Of a DNA stretch of 64,000 bases, positions 50,442-62,651 are shown in pieces. The position numbers were made by a program, and so were the translations under genes. Source of the stretch: Vicia villosa (Eukaryota; Streptophyta; Magnoliopsida; Fabales; Fabaceae); contig NC_081185.1 in the NCBI RefSeq assembly GCF_029867415.1, positions 130,457,848-130,521,847 on the forward strand. The letters are read 5' to 3'. The notes below the pieces were generated by a model. That model saw only the letters and a program-made list of their open reading frames with translations, had not been told where the DNA came from and ran no database searches. Every line of letters begins with the position of its first letter. Within the stretch, counting starts at the first letter, position 1.

Positions 50442-50715
50442 TAAGCTATCTTGGACAAATTATATCTGGAATGATGATATTGCTCCCTCAAAGGCTTTTC
50501 TCATATAGAGAATCTTCCATAATAAAATCCCAACCGATGTGGCGCTCCAACGGCGAGGGTGTAGTATTTGTTCTCGCTGTAGTATCTGCGGATTGGTCGA
50601 GGAATCGATGGATCATTTATTTTTCTCTTGCCGGTTTGCTAGTAAACTTTGGAATTGGCTCCGTTCACACCTTAACTCTCCTCTCTTGGTAAATTCATTG
50701 GACACGGCGTGGGAG
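50442..50715 (+). pseudogene. LINE ORF2 continuation: zf-RVT domain
   Basis: Continues the LINE after the MITE: YIWNDDIAPSKAFL, then CSICSRCSICGLVEESMDHLFFSCRFASKLWNW, the Cys/His-rich zf-RVT region, in shifted frames. It is cut at 50715 by the Ogre-like element. Confidence 0.85.
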
Positions 50716-53700
50716 TGTAATACGGTGAACTGACTTTTTATTAATCGGAATGTCGCGGATAGCAAGAGTCGCCACCGACTTTTATATTATCCAAACAAAT
50801 TCAGAAAGGCAAAAAGAAACAGAAAAAAAACCTTTTAAGAAAAACTGAGTTCGGGGGGTAATTTATGCAAAGGGAAGGTGTAAGGCACCCTTTGCATCCA
50901 TGGTTTTCCATGGGCTCTTAATTGCTTTGCTTGCTCGTTTGTTTAGAAAATGTAGATGAAAGAGATAGGGACTTTAGCTTGTGAATAAGCGTTGCCCTTT
51001 TGAAAAATTATGAGAAAGAATATAATAAAAAGGTTTGAGCATTGCAAGGCAATTAGGGGCAATTACCTTAAACTCAGATGATAGGTCTCTTTTTAGCCTT
51101 TCAGAATGAAAGGGTCTATCCTTGCCATAAGAGGGCAGGAAGCCTTTCGTTTGGAGGTTGAAGGGTCATCGAAGCATCCTTTGCCATAAGACTGTCCCAT
51201 GCCATAGAAGGGCAGGTAGTCTAAGGCAAGGATCAGAATAAGCCATTTCGTAGGCAGCCAGAAGATACCTCAGCCTTTTTCCGTAGGCAACTTCCGAGGG
51301 TCGAGGTCATATTGCGTATCGAAGGCAGCATCATTTAGGGTCGTATGACCTTTTAATTATCGAGGCAACAGGCTAAGGTATCCTCGTATTCGAGGGACAT
51401 GGCTTATTCTGCAAAAACACGAGGCAACAGGCAACAGGCAACAAGGCAACAAAGAGGTTACCCCAAAAGCGTGCGTGTGTGCACCAATCATGTGATTCAA
51501 TTCAGTTATTTATCTTGTATTTAGTTATTCTAGGTCACTTACAATCTTGCACTCCCTAAATTACTAACCACGCAGTTATAAAGCAATAAAGGGGAGGGGA
51601 AAGTGAAACCAGCGGATCCCCAATGGGGTTTGACATAAATAATAATAAAGCATAAAATATTAAGGTTAGGGTTTAGGGTTACCAACAACGTAGCTTTGGC
51701 AATTGACAAACCCTGAAAAGGAGAAAGAAGAGGCAGAAAACAAAGAGTGAGTGCATTACCAAGTTCGAGGGCAAACTTCATTAACCACAAAAGAAAATAG
51801 AATAATAAATTAAAAATAGAATAGAGAGAAAGTACTTAGCTTGGCATTTGCCTGACAGAGTTGAGGGCAAGGGTTTGCCAGAAGCATCGACTCTGACCAT
51901 TAGGCATGAGCAAAGAAACAAATAAGGCGTGAGTGTATTACTAATTCGAAGATAATCAGAGTTAACGTAAATAAAATGAAAGAAAAATAAATTAATAATG
52001 AATAAATAGGGAATACTTAGCTTCGATTCGAATTTGATCTGATATGGTTGTTAGGCGCCTTTAGGATTGACCCTGAAACAAGGCAGAAAATAGGTGAAGG
52101 CAAAATAAAAATAGAATTAAAATAGAAATAAAATTGAACTTAGCTTTTGATTTGATCTGATATGGTTCGTTGTCGGAAGGCACCTGAACAGTTAACCCTG
52201 AAAAGGACACGGGAAAATGATAGCTTTAGTGTAGGGTGTGATCCTCGTAAACCTGATTAGGGCACAAGTTAACCATGGTTAATAGAACAGATAAACGTTA
52301 AATTAATTAAGTATTTGTTTTCAACCTAATTAATTAAATCGACAAAGTGCGGTTTCGATTAAATGTTCTAACCCTAATATTTATTTTAATCAAATAATAC
52401 TAACTCAATTAAATAGTTAAAATAACCACTTATTTATTCTATTTAAGGTAAACCACTAATATAAAAAATAAAAGTTTAATTTTCATTAAGTGGAAAAAAG
52501 GTCTTATTATTAGGTAAAAAGACTTTTGAAAGAAAAAAGAAAAGAATTTAGTTAAAAACTAAATCAAATAAATAAAGGAAACAAAAAAAAAGTAAAGAGG
52601 AAAAAACTTAGCTGGCGCTGGATCTGGTGTGCACGCCTCCTGGGGATCCATGATGGACCGGCGCCTTGTGTCCGTTGGATGGAGAGGCGCTGTGATCTGA
52701 GGGTTGCAATCCAATGGTGCACCATAGTCTTGTATGCGCTGGAGACACAGGATCTATAAACAACAATTGGTAAAAATAAACATGTAGTGCCTGGGGATCG
52801 AACTCAGACCCCCTTGATTCCATTAAGGCGCTAGGCCATCTGTGCCATTGAAGCTAATTGTCAAACTGACACAAACGAAATATCATAAATAAAATAAGAA
52901 GGAACTCCTGGGAACGCGCGCGCAGGCTGGGCAATTTTGAATTGAACCAATGAGACGTTGACACTGCATCGTCTTCTCCATCAGCCTGTTGTTTTAGACT
53001 CCATCTTCTACCTACGGACGGCTACTGTAGCGATAAGTCCTGCAACTCACAAAACTTGCAATACACAATATAAATCAAAGGTGAAAGCATGGATCGACTA
53101 TAATTTCTCATCTGAACCCAATGGCATCAATTTTTACGCCTAATTTTGCCTATTTAACGAAGCCCTAAATCAAGGTTTGAAAACCTAACAATGGAACCGT
53201 GTCAAATCTGCATCCAAACTATAATTAAACAATCCAGAAACCACATAGGCATTGAGGCGAACTCAAACAAATAATCAAAATGTGCTAAAAATGTAAGAAT
53301 TATGCGATTTAGCTCATGCTTAAAGTGAACAAACCGTAGCAATTTGCGAACAATTATGAGCGTCTCAGCCTCAGATGATGATCGAAAATTATCCAGTGAT
53401 GCTTTAGGGATGAGTTTTAATCTTTTAAACGCCTTGAATCGAGCTACCAATGTCAAAACGATTTTGATTTTTTTTGGTACTTTTATGAACTCGGTTAGGG
53501 TTCCTTGTGGCCGAATTCCTCTTCCAACCTTATGAATGCCTTCTGCACTTTATAGTCCAGAGTATTAGGTCAACAAAACTTAATCGAATCCTACTAAATC
53601 CATGATTGGGATCTTGATTGGAATCAATATCAAAAACTTCTAAAAGTGACTCCAATTTCCTCTTCATCCGTGTGCATGATCTGCCATTCATCTTTGTGTT

Positions 53701-54216
53701 CTCGTGGGCCCCCAATATGGCATGAATCCAAGTCTTTAATCTTTAATCCTTGCACCATTCTTTTATATCTTGATTTGTCTTATTTAAATTTTAATTGAAT
53801 AATAATCCAAATAAATATAAATTAAAGTCCCAAAAATATGAGAATGGTGTTTTGATTTGTGGTCACGGATATCTTTGGATTGACTAAGCATAACTTATAA
53901 AAATTATTTCACTTAAATGTGATTTTATATGATTTAATTTGAATTTAAATAAAAATCAAACATAAATAATATAAAATCATGAAATAAATTTTATATGACT
54001 AATGGGCTCCTTATAGGTTTGAAATTTGGCATGAGGATTATTTGAATCATATGATAGACCATGGAATCCACTTAAGGCATCAGAAGTTGATTTCTCTTTG
54101 AAAAAATCAAAACCCTGGTTTGAGGGTTGTTGTTTAGGAGAGTGTGTTTTGGAGCTTTGTCTTTTGTTTTGATTTTATGTATGGAAAATAACATGGGCAA
54201 ATTTTGGGGTATGACA
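50716..54216 (-). repeat. Ogre-like 3' LTR
   Basis: 3501 bp, no convincing gene; open frames duplicated in both LTRs are short and lack motifs. Contains a tRNA-like module at 52784-52856. Confidence 0.95.
52784..52856 (-). other. tRNA-like module in the Ogre-like LTR
   Basis: Minus strand has TGGCACAGATGG (A-box-like) and, about 45 bases on, GAGTTCGATCCC (B-box-like) inside a CTGAG/CCCAG T-arm. A possible anticodon-like stem CCTTA/CAAGG lies between. This resembles a tRNA-derived (SINE-like) insertion. The second copy is at 61214-61286 in the other LTR. Whether Pol III uses it is unknown. Confidence 0.45.
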
Positions 54217-54229
54217 GCTGCCCCTGTTC
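54217..54229 (-). promoter_or_regulatory. Ogre-like polypurine tract
   Basis: Minus strand GAACAGGGGCAGC directly before the 3' LTR, the typical place and composition for this group. Confidence 0.75.
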
Positions 54230-57129
54230 AATTATCTTAAACCTGAAGATGTAGAGTGGTCTGTATGCCAGTCGGTATCTGAAGGTTGGAGATGATTGAA
54301 CACAAGAATACCAAGAAATTTGCCCTATTTGAAGTAGGGACTTTTGTCGGAGATGGGCTTGTAGATGCCATCTGGTAGTTGTTGGAGTATGGATTGTTAC
54401 AAAATCTCTGCTTTTGCTGTTTTCCTTTGTTCGAATGTTGAGGAACCGTCAAAGGTATCGACTCAAATCTGTATTGGGTTATTTAAGGAACCGTCAAAGG
54501 TATCGACTTAAATTTGAAGCATATGGTTGAGGCACCGTCAAAGGTATCGACTCAGATATGCGGATAGATTGTATAAGGAACCGTCAAAGGTGTCGACTTA
54601 TACCTGAAGTATGTCGTTAAGGAACCGTCAAAGGTGTCGACTTAACTCTTGATGTGGGTTGTTAAGGAACCGTCAAAGGTGTCGACTTAACTCTGAAGCA
54701 TATCATTGAGGCACCGTCAAAGGTATCGACTCAGATATGTAGATAGATTGTATAAGGAACCGTCAAAGGTGTCGACTTATATCTGAAGTGTGTTGTTAAG
54801 GAACCGTCGAAGGTGTCGACTTAACTCTTGTAAATAGAGATAGTAGTATCCTGAAAAGTAGAGGTTAGTTTTCTTTATGCCATGTCATGATGCATGCAAT
54901 GTGTTTGTGTGACGGGATTCTCAAAATAAATGAGGACCTCGTATGTTATGTATGCAGTTGTCGCGCTGTTTTATGTATTATGTATGAACGTGTATGCAAT
55001 TGTATGAATATGTTTATGACATGTGATATGTGAATATGATTCATGTTGTCTTGATTGAGAAAATAAATCTCTGTATCTTTGAAGATGTTCAGCTGGGGAT
55101 TTACGGTTTCTGCTTGGGGATGATCAGTAATTTGATGTACCCTGATTTAGAGATATAAATGGACCATATTGAAGAAGAGCAACTTGTTGGAGAAATAATA
55201 GTGTCGAAGATGTAAACTCTGTTGGGGAGTCATGTCTTTGTCGGGACGAGCACATTTGAAGATATCTTCTTAGTGATTACTCTGTGGGGATATGTTCTTG
55301 CGAAATCAGCTTTGTGGGAAGACGTGGATGTCTTGAATGTTGCCCCCAGTATTATAGTACCTACCATTCCTGGATTTTAATTAGGACATGCCAGTGATGC
55401 CACTGAATGTTGATCAAGATGTCAAACTGGACTTGCATAGATTTGCCCCAGTTAGTAGGAACTTTGGAAAGATTCGCCTCGCGAGGGCTTTATGAGATGT
55501 ACACTATGGGCGATATGCCCCCAGTAATCATAGGCTCAAGACAGTGTCCCTTGTTGATTGGGGACTAGCTTTAGATATACTTGGATGTATGCCCCTGATT
55601 GTTTGAGCATCCATGAGAGATTCTCGGAATCTTGACTTGATTGCCCCAGATTGATCGGGAAATAGTTTGAAGTCCACTTGGGATGAATGCCTTTGACTTT
55701 TGGCATTTTGAGAGATTCTTCGAATCTTGACTTGATTGCCCCAGATTGATTGGGCAAAACATGTTATGCCCCTTGTATACGTAAGAGACATGGCTTCTTG
55801 GAGTGATTTTGTTTGTCGGGATAACTTTCAGTCATTAGCCATACCCTGTGCAAATTTATTCTGATGCTAACATTTGAAATTACGTAGCAGAATATGTTTA
55901 ATAATGAATTCATGAGATGCAATGCATACGTTTGTCTTGAGTTTTTTTTTAAAAAACATTAAAACAAGAGATGTAAAAGCGTGATATTTGTAAAACATGC
56001 TATTTTTTGTAGAAGCGAAATATCCACTCAGCATTTTAGTAAACCTTAAGGAGTCGGGATACCTTTTTGGTGACAGTATGCTTTCGAACTAACCATGCTT
56101 CAGTTAGGACTTTCAAGGGTTGTAACGTGGCTTGGTTCACGGTTTAAGAAACAAAGGATAAAGGCTCAAAATTTGATTGTACCCACCCCTCTTCGTGATG
56201 TACTTCGATCCTAAGCTCAGTTAATTGACTTATGCATTCAAATTCCAAGAGATCTATGGATTTGCGCCTTCGATAATATTGATGGTTCACAAGCAGAGAG
56301 AACTTTTGAGATGGCAGTCACTTCTTCCTTTTGGTAGTCACAGCTTTGAGTTGTTCAAGAATTTATTGACTTCTTCTTTTTTTTTCATCTTTTTATTATC
56401 CCTAACTTTTGCCTGAACTGTCTATTTTGAGCTTACAGTCAGCGGGATGCCTTGATTTTTGCCTAAGTCTTCTTTTTTATTTTTGACTTAGCCGGCTTTT
56501 CTTTGTATATATGTTTTTTCCATTTTTTTTTTCTTTTTGAAAGATATTGACTGCCTTGTTTGATGATTGATGAATCGTCATTGTCTTTTGATTGACATCT
56601 CCAACACTTCTTTGATGTGTGCGGATGAACGCTTGCGATTGAAACCTTTGTTGAAAGGTGTACTGAATGATTCTCTTAAAATAGAATGCACAGCCAGATT
56701 AACTGAGAACTACCCTGCCCCAGGTTATGATCAAGGGTTTTAATTAGTACAAGAAAGAAACTTCTACTTCTTAGGCTCAAAGGGGTTGACGAGGGATTAT
56801 CATCCTTATATCTCCACTGTTTAGGAATTGAAACAATGCCTGTCAGCATAGTCCGCTCAAAAGCATACTGTATGAGATTGCGGTATCGTTTTCGTCATCC
56901 TCCCTCAAAAGGTATACAGCTTTAGCAGGAGTTGAGTATCATAAAGCATATGCAAAGTAAAGATGCAGTTTAGATGAGTGATAGCGAAATAATTTATTCA
57001 AGACAAACATATGCAATGCACTGATGATGATTATTAAAACATATAATGTCTATCATGAGTTGAATGTTTAAACAAACAGAAAGTAAACTTGCAAATGAAA
57101 GTAGATCTAATGATCCAAAAGTTCGTCCG
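54230..57129 (-). other. Ogre-like 3' untranslated region
   Basis: Non-coding region that replaces pol. Holds the higher-order tandem at 54442-54830, a diverged duplication of about 125 bp at 55580-55760 (GATTGCCCCAGATTGATYGG in each), a motif shared with the Athila element at 56104-56140, and T-rich plus-strand tracts at 56360-56550. Confidence 0.6.
54442..54830. repeat. 45-bp tandem repeat with a 179-bp higher-order period
   Basis: Nine units starting GGAACCGTCAAAGG or GGCACCGTCAAAGG at 54442, 54487, 54531, 54577, 54621, 54666, 54710, 54756 and 54800. Units 2-5 and 6-9 correspond one to one at exactly 179 bp, including the two GGCACC variants. Unit 1 resembles units 5 and 9. Confidence 0.93.
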
Positions 57130-57884
57130 TCTAGACGTCAACCAGTCTTGTCATGACTAGGCATGGGAGAGGCGATCACCACAGGAGTTTCAGGAGAGTT
57201 GAACTCAACTTCACCAGCATTGATCATGTCTTGGATCTTATTCTTCAGTGTCTAACAATTGTTTGTGTAATGTCCAGGACTGTTGGAATGGTACGCGCAC
57301 CTCGCATTGGGTTTATAGTAAGTGTTAGAATTCGTTGGCTCGATTGCCCTGAGCGTCTGGATCATATGAGTGAATTGATTGTTGTGATTCAGTTGTCGTG
57401 ATTCCATTATCGTGACTCAGTTGTCGTGACTTTGTTGTCTTGATTCCATTATCGTGACTCAGTTGTCGTGATTCCATTATCGTGACTCAGTTGTCGTGAC
57501 TTTGTTGTCTTGATTCCATTATCGTGACTCAGTTGTCGTGATTCCATTATCGTGACTCAGTTGTCGTGATTCCATTATCGTGACTCAGTTGTCGTGATTC
57601 CATTATCGTGACTCCGTTGTCGCGATTCCATTATCGTGACTCAGTTGTCGTGATTCCATTATCGTGACTTTGTTGTCGTGACTCAGTTGTCGTGACTTCA
57701 TTGTCGTGGTCTTTTCTGATTTGAGTGTCATGATTAAATCTTTAATGGCACGCTTCAACGGTCTACCATCCTTTACACCATAACCAGGATTGTTCGAATA
57801 ATAAGCGCATCTCGCATTGTAATTGTACTCCAAGAATAGGAGTGCTTTTAATTCTTCTTGCCCCTTGGCTGAGTTCAGAATCAA
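57130..57884 (-). pseudogene. Ogre-like gag remnant with duplicated knuckle region
   Basis: Minus strand at about 57254-57315 reads NARCAYHSNSPGHYTNNC, then a stop and TLKNKIQDMINAGEVEF. This is the C-x2-H-x5-H-x4-C region and following helix seen in Ogre/Tat gag. A second, more decayed copy at about 57730-57830 reads NARCAYYSNNPGYGVKDG, then RPLKRAIKDLIM, with both His and the last Cys replaced. Between the two lies the 14-bp minisatellite. There is no start codon context and no downstream pol. The copy is dead as a protein gene. Confidence 0.7.
57373..57710. repeat. 14/28-bp minisatellite
   Basis: Alternating 14-mers GTGACTCAGTTGTC and GTGATTCCATTATC, with GTGACTTTGTTGTC variants, repeat about 24 times. 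Confidence 0.93.
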
Positions 57885-59120
57885 AGTTTGAGATCAGATG
57901 TTGTGAGCCTGAAGGTGTTCACCTGATTGCTCGAAATCCATTTGGGCTGAAGTAAACAGCAAGAGAGGATGAGATACCTATTGTGAGAAACCTGCTATGC
58001 GATGTTATGAATGCAAATGCAATGTTTTCAAAGATCTATAGGAAATTTAGTTTGCGACGTTAGAGAATGATTGGTTGCGTCTTTGTCTGAAGAATTGTGA
58101 ATTTCGTCTTTGAACATCCTTCTTTGAGAATCGAGCTCACCATATCGAGTGGGTCATCGCCTCCGATTTGGGGTGCTTCTGAATTCGAAGGTACATGGCT
58201 AGAGAAAAATAAATCCTCTTGCCCCTTGATAAGTATTGAGTCTCTGAATTGGAAGGTATGTGGCCAGAGGAAAATAAATCCTCTTGCCCCTTGATAGGAA
58301 TTCAGTTTTTGATAAGAGCACCTGAAATTGTGCGCCCTAAATTCCTAAGATCCTTGAAAGGGTTAGTTAAATCATGTTATGCTTATGATGTCATGATGTC
58401 ATGATGTCATGATGTTATGCGAATGCAGCTCATAAGGCATAGTGTGAGATAGTAAGGACAAACAAGTCCTTTTAACAAAACCTGCAAGAAACGAAGGTTA
58501 GTAGCAAACACAGGCAAGTCACGCAAGTCACACAAGTCACACAATTTTTGGCTTAAGGCTTGCATGGGGTCTGATCAGGTGTCCTTCCCAAGGGTATTTC
58601 TATGGATAAGGAGATTTCAGCAACGGGTTCTACAAGTTATCCAGAATTGTCAGCCCTTCTAAAGCACCCTCGGACATGATACATTCGCATCATGCAATGA
58701 TACCTTGAGAAAGAACCTATCTGAATTGTAGCATCGGGTAGCGACTAGTCCTTAACATTTGTCAAGGGTAGTCCCCCCACTACGTTCCTAAAGGCCAGGA
58801 TGGGTTAAGGGTAACTAAAGGTCCTTGAGCTCCGGCGCACCCACAGACACATACATAGACCTCCCTCATTTGAGAAAGGTGTGCATATGCTATGGAGTCC
58901 TAACTCAAGCGTGAACTTCATATTGACTCATCTCCCACATATGTGAAAGAGGCCTCCATGACTATGCCACTCCTAACTTAGGTGTTCTTGAATCCGGGAA
59001 TAGGATTCGTCCTTCAATTTTCCCAAAACGCCCCTGAAAGATAAAACAAACAAAGCAAACAATAGAAAACATTTAAGTGAATCCTAAACTTTTAAGGTAA
59101 CCCCTCTTTTATCGAATTTT
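57885..59120 (-). other. Ogre-like 5' leader
   Basis: Non-coding between the primer site and the gag remnant. Contains a 75-bp tandem pair at about 58183-58310 (AAATCCTCTTGCCCCTTGAT in each), a 9-bp GATGTCATG run at 58387-58420 and short CAAGTCACA repeats near 58514-58542. Confidence 0.5.
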
Positions 59121-59140
59121 CGTCCCCAGCAGAGTCGCCA
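59121..59140 (-). promoter_or_regulatory. Ogre-like primer binding site (tRNA-Arg type)
   Basis: Minus strand TGGCGACTCTGCTGGGGAC, four bases (GAAC) after the 5' LTR. Confidence 0.9.
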
Positions 59141-59144
59141 GTTC

Positions 59145-62100
59145 TGTAATACGGTGAACTGACTTTTTATTAATCGGAATGTCGCGGATAGCAAGAGTCG
59201 CCACCGACTTTTATTTTATCCAAACAAATTCAGAAAGGCAAAAAGAAACAGAAAAAAAAACCTTTTAAGAAAAACTGAGTTCGGGGGGTAATTTATGCAA
59301 AGGGAAGGTGTAAGGCACCCTTTGCATCCATGGTTTTCCATGGGCTCTTAATTGCTTTGCTTGCTCGTTTGTTTAGAAAATGTAGATGAAAGAGATAGGG
59401 ACTTTAGCTTGTGAATAAGCGTTGCCCTTTTGAAAAATTATGAGAAAGAATATAATAAAAAGGTTTGAGCATTGCAAGGCAATTAGGGGCAATTACCTTA
59501 AACTCAGATGATAGGTCTCTTTTTAGCCTTTCAGAATGAAAGGGTCTATCCTTGCCATAAGAGGGCAGGAAGCCTTTCGTTTGGAGGTTGAAGGGTCATC
59601 GAAGCATCCTTTGCCATAAGACTGTCCCATGCCATAGAAGGGCAGGTAGTCTAAGGCAAGGATCAGAATAAGCCATTTCGTAGGCAGCCAGAAGATACCT
59701 CAGCCTTTTTCCGTAGGCAACTTCCGAGGGTCGAGGTCATATTGCGTATCGAAGGCAGCATCATTTAGGGTCGTATGACCTTTTAATTATCGAGGCAACA
59801 GGCTGAGGTATCCTCGTATTCGAGGGACATGGCTTATTCTGCAAAAACACGAGGCAACAGGCAACAGGCAACAAGGCAACAAAGAGGTTACCCCAAAAGC
59901 GTGCGTGTGTGCACCAATCATGTGATTCAATTCAGTTATTTATCTTGTATTTAGTTATTCTAGGTCACTTACAATCTTGCACTCCCTAAATTACTAACCA
60001 CGCAGTTATAAAGCAATAAAGGGGAGGGGAAAGTGAAACCAGCGGATCCCCAATAGGGTTTGACATAAATAATAATAAAGCATAAAATATTAAGGTTAGG
60101 GTTTAGGGTTACCAACAACGTAGCTTTGGCAATTGACAAACCCTGAAAAGGAGAAAGAAGAGGCAGAAAACAAAGAGTGAGTGCATTACCAAGTTCGAGG
60201 GCAAACTTCATTAACCACAAAAGAAAATAGAATAATAAATTAAAAATAGAATAGAGAGAAAGTACTTAGCTTGGCATTTGCCTGACAGAGTTGAGGGCAA
60301 GGGTTTGCCAGAAGCATCGACTCTGACCATTAGGCATGAGCAAAGAAACAAATAAGGCGTGAGTGTATTACTAATTCGAAGATAATCAGAGTTAACGTAA
60401 ATAAAATGAAAGAAAAATAAATTAATAATGAATAAATAGGGAATACTTAGCTTCGATTCGAATTTGATCTGATATGGTTGTTAGGCGCCTTTAGGATTGA
60501 CCCTGAAACAAGGCAGAAAATAGGTGAAGGCAAAATAAAAATAGAATTAAAATAGAAATAAAATTGAACTTAGCTTTTGATTTGATCTGATATGGTTCGT
60601 TGTCGGAAGGCACCTGAACAGTTAACCCTGAAAAGGACACGGGAAAATGATAGCTTTAGTGTAGGGTGTGATCCTCGTAAACCTGATTAGGGCACAAGTT
60701 AACCATGGTTAATAGAACAGATAAACGTTAAATTAATTAAGTATTTGTTTTCAAACGAATTAATTAAATCGACAAAGTGCGGTTTCGATTAAATGTTCTA
60801 ACCCTAATATTTATTTTAATCAAATAATACTAACTCAATTAAATAGTTAAAATAACCACTTATTTATTCTATTTAAGGTAAACCACTAATATAAAAAATA
60901 AAAGTTTAATTTTCATTAAGTGGAAAAAAGGTCTTATTATTAGGTAAAAAGACTTTTGAAAGAAAAAAGAAAAGAATTTAGTTAAAAACTAAATCAAATA
61001 AATAAAGGAAACAAAAAAAAAGTAAAGAGGAAAAAACTTAGCTGGCGCTGGATCTGGTGTGCACGCCTCCTGGGGATCCATGATGGACCGGCGCCTTGTG
61101 TCCGTTGGATGGAGAGGCGCTGTGATCTGAGGGTTGCAATCCAATGGTGCACCATAGTCTTGTATGCGCTGGAGACACAGGATCTATAAACAACAATTGG
61201 TAAAAATAAACATGTAGTGCCTGGGGATCGAACTCAGACCCCCTTGATTCCATTAAGGCGCTAGGCCATCTGTGCCATTGAAGCTAATTGTCAAACTCAC
61301 ACAAACGAAATATCATAAATAAAATAAGAAGGAACTCCTGGGAACGCGCGCGCAGGCTGGGCAATTTTGAATTGAACCAATGAGACGTTGACACTGCATC
61401 GTCTTCTCCATCAGCCTGTTGTTTTAGACTCCATCTTCTACCTACGGACGGCTACTGTAGCGATAAGTCCTGCAACTCACAAAACTTGCAATACACAATA
61501 TAAATCAAAGGTGAAAGCATGGATCGACTATAATTTCTCATCTGAACCCAATGGCATCAATTTTTACGCCTAATTTTGCCTATTTAACGAAGCCCTAAAT
61601 CAAGGTTTGAAAACCTAACAATGGAACCGTGTCAAATCTGCATCCAAACTATAATTAAACAATCCAGAAACCACATAGGCATTGAGGCGAACTCAAACAA
61701 ATAATCAAAATGTGCTAAAAATGTAAGAATTATGCGATTTAGCTCATGCTTAAAGTGAACAAACCGTAGCAATTTGCGAACAATTATGAGCGTCTCAGCC
61801 TCAGATGATGATCGAAAATTATCCAGTGATGCTTTAGGGATGAGTTTTAATCTTTTAAACGCCTTGAATCGAGCTACCAATGTCAAAACGATTTTGATTT
61901 TTTTTGGTACTTTTATGAACTCGGTTAGGGTTCCTTGTGGCCGAATTCCTCTTCCAACCTTATGAATGCCTTCTGCACTTTATAGTCCAGAGTATTAGGT
62001 CAACAAAACTTAATCGAATCCTACTAAATCCATGATTGGGATCTTGATTGGAATCAATATCAAAAACTTCTAAAAGTGACTCCAATTTCCTCTTCATCCG

Positions 62101-62646
62101 TGTGCATGATCTGCCATTCATCTTTGTGTTCTCGTGGGCCCCCAATATGGCATGAATCCAAGTCTTTAATCTTTAATCCTTGCACCATTCTTTTATATCT
62201 TGATTTGTCTTATTTAAATTTTAATTGAATAATAATCCAAATAAATATAAATTAAAGTCCCAAAAATATGAGAATGGTGTTTTGATTTGTGGTCACGGAT
62301 ATCTTTGGATTGACTAAGCATAACTTATAAAAATTATTTCACTTAAATGTGATTTTATATGATTTAATTTGAATTTAAATAAAAATCAAACATAAATAAT
62401 ATAAAATCATGAAATAAATTTTATATGACTAATGGGCTCCTTATAGGTTTGAAATTTGGCATGAGGATTATTTGAATCATATGATAGACCATGGAATCCA
62501 CTTAAGGCATCAGAAGTTGATTTCTCTTTGAAAAAATCAAAACCCTGGTTTGAGGGTTGTTGTTTAGGAGAGTGTGTTTTGGAGCTTTGTCTTTTGTTTT
62601 GATTTTATGTATGGAAAATAACATGGGCAAATTTTGGGGTATGACA
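59145..62646 (-). repeat. Ogre-like 5' LTR
   Basis: 3502 bp copy of 50716-54216, offset 8429-8430. Differences seen by eye include A/T at 59214, one extra A near 59260, A/G near 59805, G/A near 60054, a two-base change near 60745 and G/C near 61298. Confidence 0.95.
61214..61286 (-). other. tRNA-like module, second LTR copy
   Basis: Same A-box-like and B-box-like sequence as at 52784-52856. Confidence 0.45.
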
Positions 62647-62651
62647 GGGAG

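Larger units (their letters stand above)
50716..62646 (-). mobile_element. Ogre/Tat-like non-autonomous LTR retrotransposon, 11.9 kb
   Basis: LTRs of 3501 and 3502 bp (50716-54216 and 59145-62646) differ at about seven places by eye and are flanked by the perfect 5-bp duplication GGGAG (50711-50715 and 62647-62651). On the minus strand it begins TGTCATACCCCAAAATTTGC and has a primer site TGGCGACTCTGCTGGGGAC, the tRNA-Arg type used by Ogre elements. The 4.9-kb interior has only gag remnants; protease, RT, RNase H and integrase are gone. Very long LTRs with a reduced interior make it LARD-like. It must have been copied by enzymes from a relative, and recently. Confidence 0.93.

Noticed and set aside
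52608..52823. Open frame MESRGSEFDPQAL, duplicated at 61038-61253
   Set aside because: Lies in the LTR and reads through the tRNA-like module; duplicated only because the LTR is.
53202..53456. Possible small host gene within the Ogre-like LTR, duplicated at 61632-61886
   Set aside because: No motif, present identically in both LTRs, and no evidence of capture.
54442..54830. CRISPR-like regular repeats
   Set aside because: Repeat and spacer are not distinct: the whole 45-bp unit is repeated and sits inside a plant retroelement.
57373..57710. Repeat array considered as a protein-coding low-complexity domain
   Set aside because: The 14-bp unit is not a multiple of three and the frame is broken on both sides.
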